From Marinobacter salarius (GTDB lineage Bacteria > Pseudomonadota > Gammaproteobacteria > Pseudomonadales > Oleiphilaceae): a stretch of 64,000 nucleotides of DNA. The stretch covers positions 4,216,001 through 4,280,000 of the forward strand of contig NZ_CP136693.1 of NCBI RefSeq assembly GCF_032922745.1, given 5' to 3'. Position 1 is the first letter of the stretch, and every line of letters starts with the position of its first letter. Shown here piece after piece: positions 53,236 to 62,229 of the stretch. A model generated the notes under the pieces. That model did no database searches and was not told where the DNA came from. It worked only from the letters and a program-made list of their open reading frames with translations. A program made the translations under genes and the position numbers.

Positions 53236-54225
53236 TCAGGCTTTACCCTGTTTACTGGAACTCGAATAGTTCTCCCAAACCAGGATCGCCGCAGCCAGAT
53301 CTTCCAGCGAAACACCCACGGATTTGAACAGGGTAATGGCATCATCACTGTTGCGGCCAGCATGGGTACCACTTGCCAGTTCAGACAACTCCGCCTGAAT
53401 CTTGTCCATGGCAAAAACGCCGTCTTTCACAGCAAAGTGCAGGTCCCCTGCTTCGCCTTTTGCGCCTGCATAGGAATCAACAAAGACATCAGAGCGAGCA
53501 ACGCATTCGCTGTCGGTCTCCCGCATATTCTTTCGGAATGCCCCAACCAGATCCAGATGCGTTCCGGGTTTCAGCCATTCACCCTGAATCATGGGCTGGG
53601 TTGAGAGCGTCGCCGCGCTGACGATATCCGCCTCTGGAACCACCGAGGCCAGGTTGTCGGTGGCGGTGACAGACTCAAACGCCACCTGCCCTTTGTTGTA
53701 ACCCGAGTACGACCGGGCCAGGTCCTCCGCTTTGCTCAGGTTGCGACCGTACACCACGACCCGGCGAATCGGCCGCACTGACGCATGGGCTTCAATCAAC
53801 ATTGGCGCCAGCTTGCCGGTGCCCACGACAACCAGGGTCTCGGCATCTTCACGGGCCAGATAGCGGGCAGCCAGAGCGGAGGCCGCGGCAGTGCGGCGGC
53901 GAGTCAGTTCACTGCCATCGATACAGGCCAGGGGCTGGCCCGTGGCGCCGTCACTCAGCAGGTAGACGCCGCTGATCGCGGGCATGCCGCGATTCGCATT
54001 CTGGGGGAAAACGTTCACCATCTTCACACCAAGATAGCCCGGCTGTTTGCCCTGATCTTCCCAGGCCGGCATCAGCAGCATCGTAGCCTCCCCATCCTGA
54101 CGCTCAACAGCATGATGGTGGCGAGGTGGTGTTACGATGCCGCCAGCGAAAGCACTTTCCAACTGGTCGACAAGCGCATTCCAGGGCAGGTTTTCGGCGA
54201 CGATTTCAGGGTTGAGTATTTGCAT
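53236..54225 (-). CDS. Ornithine cyclodeaminase / mu-crystallin family dehydrogenase
   Basis: A 329-residue NAD(P)-dependent enzyme of the OCD/mu-crystallin family, which includes ornithine cyclodeaminases, alanine dehydrogenases and cyclic imino acid (pyrroline-2-carboxylate) reductases. GYLGVKMVNVFPQNANRGMPAISGVYLL, the DGSELTRRRTAAASALAARYLAREDAETLVVVGTGKLA Rossmann segment, and HLDLVGAFRKNMRETD match. Activity cannot be chosen from sequence. It lies directly upstream of the TRAP operon on the same strand, so it may process the imported compound. Confidence 0.85.
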   Translation of the reverse strand: MQILNPEIVAENLPWNALVDQLESAFAGGIVTPPRHHHAVERQDGEATMLLMPAWEDQGKQPGYLGVKMVNVFPQNANRGMPAISGVYLLSDGATGQPLACIDGSELTRRRTAAASALAARYLAREDAETLVVVGTGKLAPMLIEAHASVRPIRRVVVYGRNLSKAEDLARSYSGYNKGQVAFESVTATDNLASVVPEADIVSAATLSTQPMIQGEWLKPGTHLDLVGAFRKNMRETDSECVARSDVFVDSYAGAKGEAGDLHFAVKDGVFAMDKIQAELSELASGTHAGRNSDDAITLFKSVGVSLEDLAAAILVWENYSSSSKQGKA

Positions 54226-54296
54226 ACATTGATTCCCGTTTCAGGGTGCCTACAGAGAAAGACGCCCGTGATGCATGGTTTACAAGGGCGAACCAC

Positions 54297-54322
54297 CCAG
54301 CCACTTTATCCAGCCACTTTAT
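54297..54322. repeat. Tandem duplication of a 13-bp unit
   Basis: CCAGCCACTTTAT occurs twice in succession (54297-54309 and 54310-54322) in the 114-bp gap between the ornithine cyclodeaminase-like gene and yjbQ. It lies upstream of the ornithine cyclodeaminase-like gene, so it could influence its promoter, or may be a slippage product. Confidence 0.6.
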
Positions 54323-54339
54323 TATGTGGCAGCAAGCGC

Positions 54340-54765
54340 TTACCACCGTCCCTGCAAAGTTGCTACGACCCGTCTACCGCTGGCCCGATTCCGATGTTCA
54401 CAAAGATAGATCCCCTGCCAGGTGCCCAGGGCAAGATGTCCGTCGTTCACGGGAACAGTGAGCGAAGGGCCTACCAGAATACTCTTAATATGAGCCGGCA
54501 TGTCGTCCGGGCCTTCCATGGTGTGCTCATAATGGGGCGCGTTCTCTGGCACCATCACATTAAAATGGCGCTCCAGATCGCCGCGCACGTCCGGGTCGGC
54601 GTTCTCGTTAATGGCCAGGGAGGCGGAGGTGTGTTGAATAAACAGGTGCAGCAGCCCCACCTGGCAGTTCTGCAGGGCCGGCGCCTGGGCCAGGATTTCA
54701 CTGGTCACCAGGTGAAAGCCCCTGGGCTGGGGCTTTAGCTCGATAAAGGTCTGATCCCAGATCAT
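54340..54765 (-). CDS. yjbQ: YjbQ family protein (UPF0047)
   Basis: A protein of about 141 residues in the YjbQ/UPF0047 family, some of which show weak thiamine phosphate synthase activity. The start at 54765 has GAGG six bases upstream; a TTG two codons earlier is less likely. LLHLFIQHTSASLAINENADPDVRGDLERHF carries the conserved HTSAS and NENADP motifs, and HLALGTWQGIYLCEHRN is the C-terminal signature. It ends 114 bp before the ornithine cyclodeaminase-like gene. The physiological role is unclear. Confidence 0.9.
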   Translation of the reverse strand: MIWDQTFIELKPQPRGFHLVTSEILAQAPALQNCQVGLLHLFIQHTSASLAINENADPDVRGDLERHFNVMVPENAPHYEHTMEGPDDMPAHIKSILVGPSLTVPVNDGHLALGTWQGIYLCEHRNRASGRRVVATLQGRW

Positions 54766-54779
54766 GTCCAACCTCGCTT

Positions 54780-55847
54780 CTATTTCTGCCGGTCGTCCCA
54801 GGGATGGACGGGCACTACATCTTCGCCCACATCCCCTTCATAGCTGCTGCGGAAATAGTCCATCGCCTTCTCCGCCTCGCTGAGCTCGTCAAACCGGGCA
54901 ATGTGGTAGATCGCCTCGCCCTCGTTTACCAGCGGCAGGTTATTCACACAAATAACAATGCCGGAACAGGGTGATGTCACGGCGGTTTCCGACTCGCCGA
55001 ACGGGTCAGCCACCATAGCCAGCCTCTGGCCTTTACGGACTTTTTGGCCGAGACTGGCAACCGGACGCATGATGCCATCGGTGTCCGTGCGCACCCACTG
55101 CGAGTTTGCAGCCGTTTCCGAGCGTTTCCGGGGGGCCTTGGGGCCTTTCTTGGCAGGAATCATCTCCAGTTCCCGCATCACCCGGATGACTCCTTTCACG
55201 CCGCTGGAAATCACCACATCGTCAAATCGCAGGGCCTCCCCGCCCTCGAAGGTGACCACCGGAATATCCTGGGAGTCAGCATAGGCGCGAAGGCTGCCCT
55301 CTCGCAGGCTGGCGTTGATGATGATGGGCGCACCAAAGGCCTCAGCCATACGGATGGTTTCCGGATTTTTGAGCTCCGCGCGAATCTGCGGCAAATTGAA
55401 CCGGTGTATGGCGCCCGTATGCAGGTCAATAATGTGGGAGACATTCTCCATGATCTGAGTGCGCAACAGGTAAGCGATGCGACCACCGAGGGAGCCGGTC
55501 TCACTGCCCGGGAAGCAGCGGTTCAAATCGCGGCGATCCGGAAGGTAACGGGTGCGCTGGACAAACCCGAAAATATTCACGATGGGGACCGCCACCAACG
55601 TCCCCCGCAAATGCCGCAGTGCAGAGTTGGTCAACACGCGGCGCACAATCTCGACGCCGTTGATTTCATCCCCGTGTATCGCTCCGCAGACCATGAGTAC
55701 AGGCCCGCTCCGACGCCCATGAACCACTTCAACGGGAATATGCAGTGGCGTGTGGGTATAAAGTTTCGCCACCGGGACTTCCACGGTTTGTCGAGTGCCC
55801 GCCTTGATTTCATGGCCAGCGATAACAAACGGAGCCCTGGCAGCCAT
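54780..55847 (-). CDS. Succinylglutamate desuccinylase/aspartoacylase family (M14-like) protein
   Basis: A 355-residue zinc-dependent deacylase-like protein. Zinc ligands are visible in GAIHGDEINGVEIVRR (HxxE) near 57 and in HIIDLHTGAIHRFN near 140, with the glutamate in the VTFEGGEALRF region. The C-terminal part (about 260-340) has a biotinyl/lipoyl-like fold. It lies 1 bp after rimK, forming a cluster with rimK and a RimB-like protease. Homologues next to rimK may remove or trim glutamate tails, but that is inferred here. Confidence 0.87.
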   Translation of the reverse strand: MAARAPFVIAGHEIKAGTRQTVEVPVAKLYTHTPLHIPVEVVHGRRSGPVLMVCGAIHGDEINGVEIVRRVLTNSALRHLRGTLVAVPIVNIFGFVQRTRYLPDRRDLNRCFPGSETGSLGGRIAYLLRTQIMENVSHIIDLHTGAIHRFNLPQIRAELKNPETIRMAEAFGAPIIINASLREGSLRAYADSQDIPVVTFEGGEALRFDDVVISSGVKGVIRVMRELEMIPAKKGPKAPRKRSETAANSQWVRTDTDGIMRPVASLGQKVRKGQRLAMVADPFGESETAVTSPCSGIVICVNNLPLVNEGEAIYHIARFDELSEAEKAMDYFRSSYEGDVGEDVVPVHPWDDRQK

Positions 55848-55848
55848 A

Positions 55849-56754
55849 TCAGCCCCTCCCCTTGGTGCGGGTTTTCCAGGGCTTCTGGTTTTTCTCGGTC
55901 CAGTTGATGATCATGCCAGCCACGTTTTTGTTGGTGGCATTCTCAATGCCTTCCAGGCCCGGTGACGAGTTCACTTCCATCACCAAAGGCCCACGGCTGG
56001 AACGCAGCAGATCCACACCCGCCACGTTCAGGCCCATGGACTTTGCCGCCGTGATGGCCGTTCTGCGCTCCTCGGGGGTTATCCTCACCAGTGAAGCTGT
56101 ACCGCCCCGATGCAGGTTGGAACGGAACTCGCCTTCCCCACCCTGGCGCTTCATCGCTGCAATCACCTTGTCACCAATCACGAAACAGCGGATATCGGCG
56201 CCACCGGCTTCCTTGATGAATTCCTGCACGAGGATGTCCGCTTTCAGGCCCATGAAAGCCTCAATGACGCTTTCCGCCGCTTTGCGGGTTTCGGCCAGCA
56301 CCACGCCAATGCCCTGGGTGCCCTGCAGCAATTTAATAACGACGGGAGCACCGCCCACCATCTGCAGCAGTTCCGGCACGTTGTCCGGCTTGTTGGCGAA
56401 GCCGGTCACCGGCATGCCAACGCCCTTACGGGCCAACAACTGCAATGAGCGCAGCTTGTCCCGTGAGCGGGTAATGGCTACGGACTCATTGACGGGGAAA
56501 ACGCCCATCATCTCGAATTGCCGCAATACGGCCGTCCCGTAGAAGGTCACAGACGCGCCAATACGGGGGACCACCACATCAAAATCTTCCAGAACTTCCT
56601 CGTGGTAGTGAATGCGAGGGTCGGCGGACGTGATGTTCATGGAGCAGTGCAGGCAGTCGATCACCTTCACTTCATGGCCCCGGTTGATTCCTTCCTCTAT
56701 CAGCCGACGTGTTGAGTAGAGATGACGGTTACGCGACAGAATCGCAATCTTCAT
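55849..56754 (-). CDS. rimK: Ribosomal protein S6 glutamate ligase
   Basis: ATP-grasp ligase that adds glutamates to the C-terminus of ribosomal protein S6 and to some other acceptors. The 301 residues start MKIAILSRNRHLYSTRRLIEEG. ATP-grasp motifs are VVIKLLQGTQGIGVVLAE near 138, DILVQEFIKEAGGADIRCFVIGDKVIAAMKRQ near 175 and the metal-binding GPLVMEVNSSPGLEGIE near 260. Its start shares one base with the stop of the upstream RimB-like gene, and the M14 gene follows 1 bp after its stop. Confidence 0.95.
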   Translation of the reverse strand: MKIAILSRNRHLYSTRRLIEEGINRGHEVKVIDCLHCSMNITSADPRIHYHEEVLEDFDVVVPRIGASVTFYGTAVLRQFEMMGVFPVNESVAITRSRDKLRSLQLLARKGVGMPVTGFANKPDNVPELLQMVGGAPVVIKLLQGTQGIGVVLAETRKAAESVIEAFMGLKADILVQEFIKEAGGADIRCFVIGDKVIAAMKRQGGEGEFRSNLHRGGTASLVRITPEERRTAITAAKSMGLNVAGVDLLRSSRGPLVMEVNSSPGLEGIENATNKNVAGMIINWTEKNQKPWKTRTKGRG

Positions 56755-57248
56755 TATCTTGTCCTTAGGGCCGGCTCACCGGCAAGATAGGAACATTCAG
56801 GGAGGACAATGGCGCGCCCGGCCATTGCGGTTCGACCAAGCAGCATACGGAAACGCATGGAGTCACGATTGGTCAATGTCATTTCGATGGGCCACTCGAT
56901 GTTGCCAAGCACCAGCCGAGTCTCGATCACCAGGCGCAGTTCTTTATGGCCACCGGAGTCCGAGACATTGCGTTCATCCAACACCGCCGCGTCGCACTCG
57001 ACCACATGATGCAAATCGTTCTGAACGGGGTGGACCCAGAAGCGGACCCGACGCCGGCCACTCTCTGTGTATGGTTCTGTTCGAAACGTGTGCAGGCATG
57101 AAGTGCGGGCACCAGTGTCCACTTTTGCCTTGATCCGGGAAATGTCGAACTCCGGCAACGCAATCCACTCGCGCCAGCCCAATGCCAGCTTTCCGTCTGT
57201 GTCCGGCACCGGGCCGGCTTTCGAGGCATCATCCATTCTGGTCGGCAT
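56754..57248 (-). CDS. RimB-like retropepsin-type ATP-dependent zinc protease
   Basis: A small aspartic-protease-fold protein of about 164 residues found with RimK. The start at 57248 has GGGAGG five bases upstream, and the frame is open far earlier but without support. The active-site motif DTGARTSCLHT near residue 50 and the RRVRFWVHPVQND and MRFRMLLGRTAM segments fit the family (Pfam Zn_protease, DUF785). It overlaps the MscS gene by 20 bp and shares a base with rimK, so all three are co-translated. Confidence 0.87.
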   Translation of the reverse strand: MPTRMDDASKAGPVPDTDGKLALGWREWIALPEFDISRIKAKVDTGARTSCLHTFRTEPYTESGRRRVRFWVHPVQNDLHHVVECDAAVLDERNVSDSGGHKELRLVIETRLVLGNIEWPIEMTLTNRDSMRFRMLLGRTAMAGRAIVLPECSYLAGEPALRTR

Positions 57249-58116
57249 CCGGGCCTCCCTTGTTGGTTGTGGTTTCCGGCCGAAGCAGCTCCACCCGGAA
57301 GGGCTCGGAATGGCTTCCGGCATAAATGCTCGTATGGGGGAAAGGTATTTCAACGCCCTCCTCATCAAGCGTTTTCTTGATGGCCACCATCATCTGGCTA
57401 CGCCCCTCCAACACTTTGTTACTGGGTACCCAGAAAGAGAATTGCAGGTCCACTGAGGATGGACCAAACCCAGTGACCAGTACAAACGCCTTCGGCTCTT
57501 CCAGACTCACACTGTTCTGTCTCGCCAGCGCAAGAAGCAGTTTTTCAACGCGCTCCACATCCTCCGCGTAGGCGATGCCCACCGTCAGGTCCATACGACG
57601 GATGGGAAAGCGTGAGCGATTGACCACGCGGGTCTTGATCAGGGTTTCATTGGGAATACGCACATACAGGTTGTCCGGCGTGCGCAACTTCACACTTAGC
57701 ATATCAATGGAAACCACCTCGCCAATGGTGTTCTCCACTTCAATAAAGTTACCTATTTCAAATGGCTTCTCCACCAGCAGGAACAGACCGCTGATCATAT
57801 TGGAGGCGGACGTCTGGGAGGCGAAACCAATAGCAACCGTCAGTATACCGGCGGCACCGAGCACCACGTCGAGAGAGAAGCCGGCTTCACGCAAGGCGGC
57901 GACGAAGAATATGGCCAGCACGATGTAGAAAACCAGCCGCCTCAACATCACCGTGTGGTGCCGTGACGCACGGTCCTCCATGAAGCGGGTAACTCCACGG
58001 GCCGCAAATGAAGCCAGCACAATGCCAAGAATCAACAGGAACAGGGTGCTGATCCACTTGCCCCAGGCAATGGCACCAAAAAACTGCATCAGGCTGCTTT
58101 CAAACTGCTCAATCAA
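57229..58116 (-). CDS. MscS-family mechanosensitive ion channel
   Basis: A 295-residue small-conductance mechanosensitive channel. Helix 1 is at about 20-42, helix 2 at about 60-80, and the pore-lining helix 3 follows (VLGAAGILTVAIGFASQTSASNMISGLFLLVEKPFEIGNFIEV), the strongest MscS signature. The beta domain and C-terminal cage domain complete it at about 110-285. It may protect against osmotic downshock. Its end overlaps the RimB-like gene by 20 bp, a linkage of unknown meaning. Confidence 0.93.
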   Translation of the reverse strand: MIEQFESSLMQFFGAIAWGKWISTLFLLILGIVLASFAARGVTRFMEDRASRHHTVMLRRLVFYIVLAIFFVAALREAGFSLDVVLGAAGILTVAIGFASQTSASNMISGLFLLVEKPFEIGNFIEVENTIGEVVSIDMLSVKLRTPDNLYVRIPNETLIKTRVVNRSRFPIRRMDLTVGIAYAEDVERVEKLLLALARQNSVSLEEPKAFVLVTGFGPSSVDLQFSFWVPSNKVLEGRSQMMVAIKKTLDEEGVEIPFPHTSIYAGSHSEPFRVELLRPETTTNKGGPDADQNG

Positions 58117-58164
58117 GGAGGTAACTCCGTTTACGGATTCGATGTCGACAATTGGCCGATGATA

Positions 58165-58983
58165 TCAGCCAAATATACGGTCGTAGGCTCGTACCAACCC
58201 GCCACGGGAGGTTTGTTCCCGCGCCGGCGAAATAAGCTCGCACTGCCCGGCAGCAGCAATAAGCGACTGGTCAATCTTCAGGCGTGCTGAGTTCATATCG
58301 GTTTCGCAGGTCACCGTCACACGCGGTGTCCATAGCTGCCCCTTGTCATTGCGATGAAGGGACAGCAACGGGGTGGGCAGATTGAACCGCTCCAGCAACA
58401 GCGGTTCCTGTCGTTCATTGACGATCCGCACCGGGGTAATCGCCCGCCAGGGACGTTTGGGCACAGCTTCGAGCACCAGGCGCGCAAACGTGGCGGCGGA
58501 GTAGCACAGCTCGCCTTCCATGGTGGTTCTTCCCACCCAGGTCAACGACGGATCTGCCAGCGGCAGTTCCATCAGGTGCGTGCCTTTGCTTCCAGCCTGG
58601 ATTCGCATCCACAGGAGGGTGCCCACGTAAATGGTGCACTCACTCTCGGCGGGGATGGTCAGCGGCTGATAGGGACGTATCACCGTAGCAAGGCTGGACA
58701 TCGCTGGCAGGTAGCAAACCTGACTGCCATCATCCGGCCGTACGAACCGATGAACCTCCAGATCCGCATCGGGTAGCGTGTGGGTTACCCTTTGCTGCCA
58801 ACGCTCCTGATTGTCGTCTTCGGGCATACGCTGGTAGCGGATCAGCCATTCCTGATCCAGCAGGGTTATCCAGATTCGGGTGTGGCTGAGTTCGTGGTAT
58901 TGCGTCTGCCCGGGTTCCAATGTGTAAGGCGTTGCCCAGTGGCCATCCTGCATCGTTCGCTGTGTGTCCAGACTCGTCGTCAT
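58165..58983 (-). CDS. DUF432-like protein
   Basis: A 272-residue soluble protein that I assign tentatively to the DUF432 family. It lacks a signal peptide and membrane helices. ADLEVHRFVRPDDGSQVCYLPAMSSLATVIRPYQPLTIPAESECTIYVGTLLWMRI suggests a mostly beta structure. Members of this family are often next to MscS-type channel genes, as here (48 bp apart), so an accessory role for the channel is possible but not shown. Confidence 0.6.
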   Translation of the reverse strand: MTTSLDTQRTMQDGHWATPYTLEPGQTQYHELSHTRIWITLLDQEWLIRYQRMPEDDNQERWQQRVTHTLPDADLEVHRFVRPDDGSQVCYLPAMSSLATVIRPYQPLTIPAESECTIYVGTLLWMRIQAGSKGTHLMELPLADPSLTWVGRTTMEGELCYSAATFARLVLEAVPKRPWRAITPVRIVNERQEPLLLERFNLPTPLLSLHRNDKGQLWTPRVTVTCETDMNSARLKIDQSLIAAAGQCELISPAREQTSRGGLVRAYDRIFG

Positions 58984-59089
58984 TCCGGCCCTTTGTCCAT
59001 AAATTCTTCCATTAACTATAATCCAATCAGCACGTTCCAGCGAATATCCATCCGTAACTGTCGATCCGCCATCAAACTCAGGAAGCTCA

Positions 59090-60490
59090 ATGACTCAGCT
59101 CGTATGGTTCCGAAACGACCTGCGCGTTGCCGACAACGCTGCCCTTACGGCAGCCTGCAAGCAACAGCAACCGGTGCAGGCCTGTTTTATCGTAACCCCG
59201 GCTCAGTGGCAGGAGCATGATTGGTCTCCGGCGCGGGTTCAATTTGTGCTGGACCACGCCAATGCGCTGTCGGAAGAACTGGCGAAATTAGGCATACCCC
59301 TATCATTCATGACCGCAACCACGTTCGCCGAGAGCGTTGAAAAACTGGAAAAATTCTGCCGGCGCGAGAGTATCCGGCATGTGCATTTCAATGAGGAATA
59401 CGGAGTTAACGAAAGGCGCCGCGACAAGGCCGTAAAACACACCCTTGATGATATTGGCGTGGCGGTGAATAAATACCGGGACCAGACGGTAGCGCCTGTT
59501 GGCACCATCCTTACTCAACAGGGTGAGCCCTATTCCGTGTTCACCCCGTTTTCCCGTCGGTGGCGAAGCTGGGTTGATGAGGCGCAGCCAACCCTCTTTC
59601 CTGTTCCCAAGCCCGTCGGCGAGCCTGTTAAGCCTCTTTATTATGAAGGCCTGCCAAAATGCTTCGATAATCCACCACCCCGGCTTGTTGAAACCGGCGA
59701 GGACGCCGCCCACCGGCAACTGGAACAGTTCCTCGACGACCACGGCGGGGACTATAAGGATCTGCGCGACCTGCCATCCGTAGATGGTACCAGCCTGCTC
59801 TCCCCTTACCTGGCCAACGGGGTGCTTTCCGGCAAACAGTGCCTGATTGCCGCCCGCCAGCAGCAAGGTATGGGAGGCAACCAGGAAGGCCTGGCCACCT
59901 GGACCAACGAAATTGCCTGGCGGGATTTCTACATCAATATCCTTTACCACTACCCCAGGATTAGCATGCACCGGGCGTTCAAACCGGAGACCGAGGCCCT
60001 GCAATGGAATACACCCGGCGAGAACTTCGAAGCCTGGAAATCGGGCAACACCGGCATCCCCATTGTCGACGCCGCCATGCGCCAGCTGAACCAGACCGGC
60101 TGGATGCACAACCGGCTGCGCATGATCACGGCGATGTTTCTCACCAAAAACCTGTTCATCGACTGGCGACTGGGTGAGGCCTATTTCATGTCAAAACTGG
60201 TGGACGGCTTCCTGGCCTCCAATAACGGCGGCTGGCAGTGGAGCGCCTCCACCGGCACCGATGCGGCGCCGTATTTCCGGGTATTCAATCCGGCCACTCA
60301 GAGTGAGCGGTTTGATCCGGATGGCGAATTCATCCGCAAATACGTTCCCGAGATCGCAAAGCTGGACAATAAGCGGATTCACCAACCCTGGGCCGGTGGC
60401 GTGATTCCCGGTGGGTATCCACGACCTATCGTTGACCTGAAAGAAAGCAGGAAAGAGGCAATTTCAAAGTTTCAGGCCCTGAAAAATTAA
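59090..60490 (+). CDS. phrB: Deoxyribodipyrimidine photolyase
   Basis: Light-driven repair of cyclobutane pyrimidine dimers. The 466 residues have an N-terminal alpha/beta antenna domain (about 1-135, MTQLVWFRNDLRVADN) and a C-terminal FAD domain. FAD and DNA contacts are in TNEIAWRDFYINILYHYPRI, DAAMRQLNQTGWMHNRLRMITAMFLTKNLFIDWRLGE and WQWSASTGTDAAPYFRVFNP, all class I CPD photolyase marks. It stands alone on the plus strand; no SOS box is obvious upstream. Confidence 0.95.
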   Translation: MTQLVWFRNDLRVADNAALTAACKQQQPVQACFIVTPAQWQEHDWSPARVQFVLDHANALSEELAKLGIPLSFMTATTFAESVEKLEKFCRRESIRHVHFNEEYGVNERRRDKAVKHTLDDIGVAVNKYRDQTVAPVGTILTQQGEPYSVFTPFSRRWRSWVDEAQPTLFPVPKPVGEPVKPLYYEGLPKCFDNPPPRLVETGEDAAHRQLEQFLDDHGGDYKDLRDLPSVDGTSLLSPYLANGVLSGKQCLIAARQQQGMGGNQEGLATWTNEIAWRDFYINILYHYPRISMHRAFKPETEALQWNTPGENFEAWKSGNTGIPIVDAAMRQLNQTGWMHNRLRMITAMFLTKNLFIDWRLGEAYFMSKLVDGFLASNNGGWQWSASTGTDAAPYFRVFNPATQSERFDPDGEFIRKYVPEIAKLDNKRIHQPWAGGVIPGGYPRPIVDLKESRKEAISKFQALKN

Positions 60491-60518
60491 AGCGCCGGCT
60501 TCGGCGTCGGGAGGAAAC

Positions 60519-60631
60519 GGCCGGCTGGGGGGGGAGGTTCTGCCCAAACACGCTGTGAATACGTCCGTGTACGCTCGGCTCCGCCATCCATGGCTCCGCA
60601 CGGTTTTGGCAGAACCTCCCCCCCACCCGGC
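60519..60631. repeat. Large intergenic inverted repeat (MITE-like or stem element)
   Basis: Left arm about 60519-60549 and right arm about 60601-60631 are nearly perfect complements: TGGGGGGGAGGTTCTGCC pairs with GGCAGAACCTCCCCCCCA, extended by GGCCGG/CCGGCC outside. The roughly 50-bp loop contains a GCCATCCATGGC palindrome (about 60582-60593). The whole unit lies between the ends of phrB and moeB. It resembles dispersed intergenic palindromes known from marine gammaproteobacteria. Confidence 0.8.
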
Positions 60632-60632
60632 C

Positions 60633-61391
60633 TTATGCTGACTCTCTGCTTTTGCAGACAGGACAACCTGGATCTCTGGCGAGTTTCATTTCCCGCCATT
60701 CCATTTGCCAGGCATCCAGAATGAGCAGACGGCCTATCAACGGTTTGCCGACACCGGTGATGACTTTTACGGCTTCCATTGCCTGGGAAGCGCCTATCAT
60801 ACCAACGAGGGGGCCGATAACACCGGCTTCTGAACAGGTGAGGTCTTCGTTGCCCTGCTCCGGGTAAAGGCAGTGATAGCAGGGACTGCTGTCATCGCGG
60901 ACGTCATAAACCGACAGTTGCCCTTCCCCACGAATGGCTGCGCCAGATACCAGTGGGACGCGGGCAGCAACACACGCGCGGTTGAGGGCGAAGCGGGTAT
61001 TGAAGTTGTCGGTGCAGTCGACCACCAGGGTCGCCGAGTTTACCTGCCGCTGAAGTTCATCGCCTTCCAGGCGTTCAGTAAGGGTTGTCACCGACACATC
61101 GGGGTTTATGCGCCTAACGCGGTCAGCCAGATGTTCGGCTTTGGATTCACCCAGGTCGGACTGTTCGAATGCGATCTGGCGCTGCAGATTGGCGATCTCG
61201 ATCTGGTCGTCGTCGACCAGCGTCATGTGCCCAATCCCGGCGGCCCCGAGGTAGAGGGCTACTGGGCAACCCAAACCGCCAGCACCGACCACCAGCACTC
61301 TCGCGGACTTGAGCTTGGCCTGGCCTGCGATATCAAACCGGGGCATCAGGATCTGGCGACTGTAGCGCAGCAGTTCCTCATCGTTCAGCAT
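60633..61391 (-). CDS. moeB: Molybdopterin-synthase adenylyltransferase MoeB
   Basis: Adenylates the C-terminus of MoaD so that it can be sulfurated in molybdenum cofactor synthesis. The ATG at 61391 has GGGAG eight bases before it and gives 252 residues with the conserved start MLNDEELLRYSRQILMPRFD. The nucleotide site is VLVVGAGGLGCPVALYLGAAG and the DCTDNFNTRF motif lies near 130. Zinc-binding CxxC pairs are in CYHCLYPE and CPVCKSRESA, the latter at the C-terminus. It overlaps prmC by 14 bp. No other mo genes are nearby, so a ThiF-like role is also possible. Confidence 0.9.
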   Translation of the reverse strand: MLNDEELLRYSRQILMPRFDIAGQAKLKSARVLVVGAGGLGCPVALYLGAAGIGHMTLVDDDQIEIANLQRQIAFEQSDLGESKAEHLADRVRRINPDVSVTTLTERLEGDELQRQVNSATLVVDCTDNFNTRFALNRACVAARVPLVSGAAIRGEGQLSVYDVRDDSSPCYHCLYPEQGNEDLTCSEAGVIGPLVGMIGASQAMEAVKVITGVGKPLIGRLLILDAWQMEWREMKLARDPGCPVCKSRESA

Positions 61392-62229
61392 CTTGTTTTC
61401 TCCCAAGGGTGAAGCGGTCACGCCGGCCGTAGTCCTGGCGGGTTTCCACACAGGTGAATCCCGCATCGGTAAAAAGCTGCCGCACAGCCGCTCCCTGTTC
61501 ATAGCCGTGTTCCAGTATCAACCAGCCCCCAAGCGAGAGCCAAGCGGGGGCTTCGGCGGTTATCCGCCGGATATCGTCAAGGCCGTCATCGCCGGCCACC
61601 AGGGCCGACGCCGGCTCGAAGCGCACATCGCCCTCTCCCAGGTGGACATCATTCCCTGCGATGTACGGTGGATTGGAAACGATGAGATCAAAAGCAACTG
61701 ATGGTAAGTCCTCGAACCAGTTGCTTTGTCGCACCGTCACCGGCAGGCCCAACCGGTCGGCGTTGTCGGTTGCGAGAGCCACAGCTTTCCGGACGGCGTC
61801 GCAGGCGGAAACCCGCCAGCCGGGTTGCTCGCTGGCCAAAGCCAGTGCGATGGCACCCGTGCCGGTACCAAGATCCAGCACATTGGCATTTCTCGGTAAA
61901 TCCAGCGCCAGCGCTGCCTCCACCAGGCATTCAGTATCCGGGCGGGGAATCAGTGTGGATGGATTGACCTTCAGCGGGAGTGACCAGAATTCCTGTTCGC
62001 CCAGCAGGTGTGCAATCGGGTGGCCTTCACAGCGTCGTTCCACAAGGGTTCTGAAGCGGGCAACCAGGGCCGCGTCCACCTCACGCTCGGGCCAGGCCCG
62101 GAAAGTGGTTCGGGACCAACCCGTCACATAACCCAGTAGTAGCTCAGCATCGAGGCGCGGAGAATCACCGCCAATAAGCCCGGCAGCTTCTGTCAGCAAC
62201 GCCTCACAGGCCAGGGGTTTGTCAATCAT
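61378..62229 (-). CDS. prmC: Peptide chain release factor N5-glutamine methyltransferase
   Basis: Methylates the Gln of the GGQ motif of release factors RF1 and RF2. I chose the ATG at 62229, which overlaps the prfA stop by 8 bp and gives 283 residues. The SAM motif VLDLGTGTGAIALALASE lies near 115 and the catalytic NPPY (VSNPPYIAG) near 183. Upstream codons in the longer frame match no homologue. It is in the hemA-prfA-prmC-moeB operon, next to its substrate RF1. Confidence 0.95.
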   Translation of the reverse strand: MIDKPLACEALLTEAAGLIGGDSPRLDAELLLGYVTGWSRTTFRAWPEREVDAALVARFRTLVERRCEGHPIAHLLGEQEFWSLPLKVNPSTLIPRPDTECLVEAALALDLPRNANVLDLGTGTGAIALALASEQPGWRVSACDAVRKAVALATDNADRLGLPVTVRQSNWFEDLPSVAFDLIVSNPPYIAGNDVHLGEGDVRFEPASALVAGDDGLDDIRRITAEAPAWLSLGGWLILEHGYEQGAAVRQLFTDAGFTCVETRQDYGRRDRFTLGRKQDAER

